Of a stretch of DNA of 8,139 nt, positions 6,319 to 8,139 are shown in pieces (the stretch's first letter is position 1; every line of letters starts with the position of its first letter). The notes beneath the pieces were generated by a model that worked only from the letters and a program-made list of their open reading frames with translations, was not told where the DNA came from and made no database searches. Source of the stretch: an uncultured Flavobacteriaceae bacterium (GTDB lineage Bacteria; Bacteroidota; Bacteroidia; Flavobacteriales; Flavobacteriaceae). Location of the stretch: NCBI GenBank assembly GCA_913052425.1, contig CAJXEG010000061.1:1-8139 (forward strand), read 5' to 3'. A program made the position numbers and the translations under genes.

Positions 6319-7839
6319 ATGCCAATACCCCTTTTCAACTCCGTGGCTTCATGGTTTCTCAAAAAACGAATTCATCAAATGGAATTGTTTATGAAGTATC
6401 CCAATGAGGTGCAACAGGAATTATTACACGGTCTGCTCAATAGCGCCACAAAAACCGAAGTGGGAAAAGCAAATGATTTTGATTCCATCAAAAACTACAG
6501 TGATTTTAAAAATCGCCTGCCCATTGTTGGCTATGAAGACATAGTCGATCAAATTGAACGCTGTAGAAAGGGAGAGCAAAATATCTTTTGGTCAACACCC
6601 ATCAAGTGGTTTGCCAAATCCAGTGGAACCACCAATGCTAAAAGCAAATTCATCCCCATCAGTAACGAGTCATTGGAAGATTGTCATTACAAGGCAGGAA
6701 AAGACATGCTTTCGATTTATTACAACAACAATGAAGATGCTCAAATTTTGGCCGGAAAATGTTTGCGTCTGGGGGGGAGCAGTGAATTGTATCAAAACAC
6801 AAGTACTTATTTTGGAGATTTGTCGGCCATCATCATTGACAACCTCCCTTTTTGGGCAGAATTGGGCAGCACTCCCAGTCAAAAGGTATCGCTCATGTCA
6901 GAATGGGAATCCAAGATGGAGGCCATCATCAAAGAAACACTGGAGGAAAAGGTGACCAGTTTGGCGGGAATCCCCTCATGGATGTTGGTATTACTGCAAA
7001 ATGTATTGAAAAAAACACAAAAGGCCACCATTACAGAAGTTTGGCCCATGATAGAGGTCTATTTCCATGGAGGGGTTAGTTTTCATCCCTATCGAGAACA
7101 GTTTAAAAATTTATTTCAAGGTACTTATCTCAACTTTTTTGAAATTTACAATGCCTCTGAGGGGTTTTTTGGAATGCAAGACCAAAATGCTTCCCAAGAA
7201 CTTTTACTGATGCTGGACTACGGTATTTTTTATGAGTTTATCCCAATGGATCAAATGGATCGGGATGAAACCGAAGTCATACTCCCGCTCAGTGAGGTTG
7301 AATTGGGTAAAAACTACGCCATGGTCATCTCTACCAATGCTGGCCTATGGCGGTATAAAATCGGGGATACTGTAAAGTTTACTTGTTTGAGCCCCTACCG
7401 CATTCAAATCACAGGCAGGACAAAAAATCACATCAATGTATTTGGGGAAGAGTTGATGATCGACAATGCTGAAGTTGCACTGAGCAAGGCCGCAAAAGCG
7501 TTGAATCTCGATATAGTGGACTATACTGCCGGCCCTATTTTTATGGAAAAAAATAAAAAAGGCGGGCATCAATGGTTGATCGAGTTTAAAAATTCCCCCA
7601 AAGACGGCAGTCAATTTATCAAACTTCTGGATCAATTTTTAAAGGAAGAAAATTCTGACTACGAGGCCAAAAGATACAATGACATAACACTGGCAGTACC
7701 CAAACTGGAGATTGCCAAGAAAAATCTGTTTTACAGTTGGATGGCCAAAAAAAAGAAATTGGGCGGGCAACACAAGGTTCCCAGACTCTCCAATCAAAGA
7801 GATGTATTAGAGGAACTACTGGAGATAAACAGGGCGTAA
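6319..7839 (+). CDS. GH3-family acyl-acid-amido synthetase (ANL superfamily)
   Basis: GH3 proteins adenylate a carboxylic acid with ATP and usually join it to an amine such as an amino acid. Plant members conjugate auxin or jasmonate; the substrate of bacterial members is not known to me. The 506 residues span the whole family fold. Visible are the ATP P-loop SSGTTNAKSKFIP (101-113), the NASEGFFG motif (278-285) corresponding to the family's Y/N-x-A/S-S-E-G, LWRYKIGDTVKF (343-354) with the ribose-binding Asp350, the hinge FGEEL (375-379), and a C-terminal GGQHKVPRLSN (482-492) with a candidate catalytic lysine, Lys486. Every ATP-side motif is present, so it should be active. No signal peptide or membrane segment is seen, so it is probably cytoplasmic. 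It is transcribed alone, away from DUF2797, and its TAA is one base from the clpX stop. Confidence 0.9.
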   Translation: MPIPLFNSVASWFLKKRIHQMELFMKYPNEVQQELLHGLLNSATKTEVGKANDFDSIKNYSDFKNRLPIVGYEDIVDQIERCRKGEQNIFWSTPIKWFAKSSGTTNAKSKFIPISNESLEDCHYKAGKDMLSIYYNNNEDAQILAGKCLRLGGSSELYQNTSTYFGDLSAIIIDNLPFWAELGSTPSQKVSLMSEWESKMEAIIKETLEEKVTSLAGIPSWMLVLLQNVLKKTQKATITEVWPMIEVYFHGGVSFHPYREQFKNLFQGTYLNFFEIYNASEGFFGMQDQNASQELLLMLDYGIFYEFIPMDQMDRDETEVILPLSEVELGKNYAMVISTNAGLWRYKIGDTVKFTCLSPYRIQITGRTKNHINVFGEELMIDNAEVALSKAAKALNLDIVDYTAGPIFMEKNKKGGHQWLIEFKNSPKDGSQFIKLLDQFLKEENSDYEAKRYNDITLAVPKLEIAKKNLFYSWMAKKKKLGGQHKVPRLSNQRDVLEELLEINRA

Positions 7840-7840
7840 T

Positions 7841-8139
7841 TTAGGAGACAACTTTTAGTGCAGGCAACTCTATCTTGGCCAGTCTTTGTTCCGCATAACT
7901 TTTGGTCACTTTCAAGGTCTTGACCTCCGATTCGGGCAATTCGAACATGGCATAGTTGAGAACCGCTTCACAAAGAGAGCGAAGGCCTCTGGCGCCCAGC
8001 TTATACTCAAATGCTTTTTCCACGATAAAGTCCAATGCCCCTTGGGTAAATGACAAGTCAATTCCATCCATTTCAAACAACTGAACATATTGCTTTACCA
8101 AGGCATTTTTGGGAGTGGTCAATATGGTACTCAAAGTTT
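7841..8139 (-). CDS. clpX: ATP-dependent Clp protease ATP-binding subunit ClpX, C-terminal part (cut by window edge)
   Basis: ClpX is the AAA+ unfoldase that recognises tagged substrates and feeds them to ClpP. About 99 C-terminal codons are present, the reading frame staying open to the window edge. Diagnostic is [18 protein letters not shown], the start of the small AAA+ subdomain. It is followed by [41 protein letters not shown], which contains the sensor-2 GARGLRS motif with its ATP-sensing arginine. The tail after that is short, ending in KVVS. The ATPase core, IGF loop and zinc-binding domain lie outside the window. The stop is one base from the convergent GH3 stop, leaving no room for a terminator between them. 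ClpX rather than HslU, since the KNALVKQY and GARGLRS segments fit ClpX closely. Confidence 0.95.
   Translation of the reverse strand, partial: TLSTILTTPKNALVKQYVQLFEMDGIDLSFTQGALDFIVEKAFEYKLGARGLRSLCEAVLNYAMFELPESEVKTLKVTKSYAEQRLAKIELPALKVVS

Noticed and set aside
1..8139. Search for defence system, prophage, transposon, CRISPR array, tRNA or rRNA
   Set aside because: No transposase, integrase, repeat array, att-like duplication or RNA-gene signature was seen; nearly all of the window is filled by housekeeping genes.

Overview
The window is ordinary chromosomal DNA of a member of the Bacteroidota, most likely a Cytophagales/Cyclobacteriaceae-like bacterium. This is inferred from protein character (MutS, a FolK fused to a Bacteroidota-type deoxynucleoside kinase, a bacterial GH3 protein), from mostly absent Shine-Dalgarno sites, and from promoter-like TAnnTTTG boxes just upstream of starts. 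It is moderately AT-rich and dense with housekeeping genes. I see no mobile element, phage, CRISPR array, rRNA or tRNA.

Layout: the 5' part of mutS (minus, cut by the left edge) diverges from a small SpoU/TrmH-family RNA methyltransferase (plus). The methyltransferase collides tail-to-tail, with a 14-bp overlap, with a minus-strand fusion of folK and a deoxynucleoside kinase. A 68-bp divergent gap separates that fusion from a tight plus-strand operon: sppA (membrane-anchored signal peptide peptidase), a YhhQ-type queuosine-precursor transporter (0-bp gap) and rluF (23S rRNA pseudouridine synthase, 1-bp gap). After rluF comes about 100 bp that reads as the C-terminal end of a missing protein. 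It runs into the convergent stop of a DUF2797 zinc-ribbon protein (minus). DUF2797 diverges over 46 bp from a GH3-family acyl-acid-amido synthetase (plus). That gene ends one base from the stop of clpX (minus, 3' part only, cut by the right edge).

Thematically the window covers DNA mismatch repair, folate and dNTP supply, RNA modification (2'-O-methylation, queuosine, pseudouridine) and protein quality control (SppA, ClpX). I found no clearly new multi-gene system. The items most worth a second look are the orphan coding tail at 5377-5484, the FolK-dNK fusion with its non-canonical kinase motifs, the divergent DUF2797/GH3 pair of unknown function, and an 18-bp inverted repeat in the mutS/methyltransferase gap.
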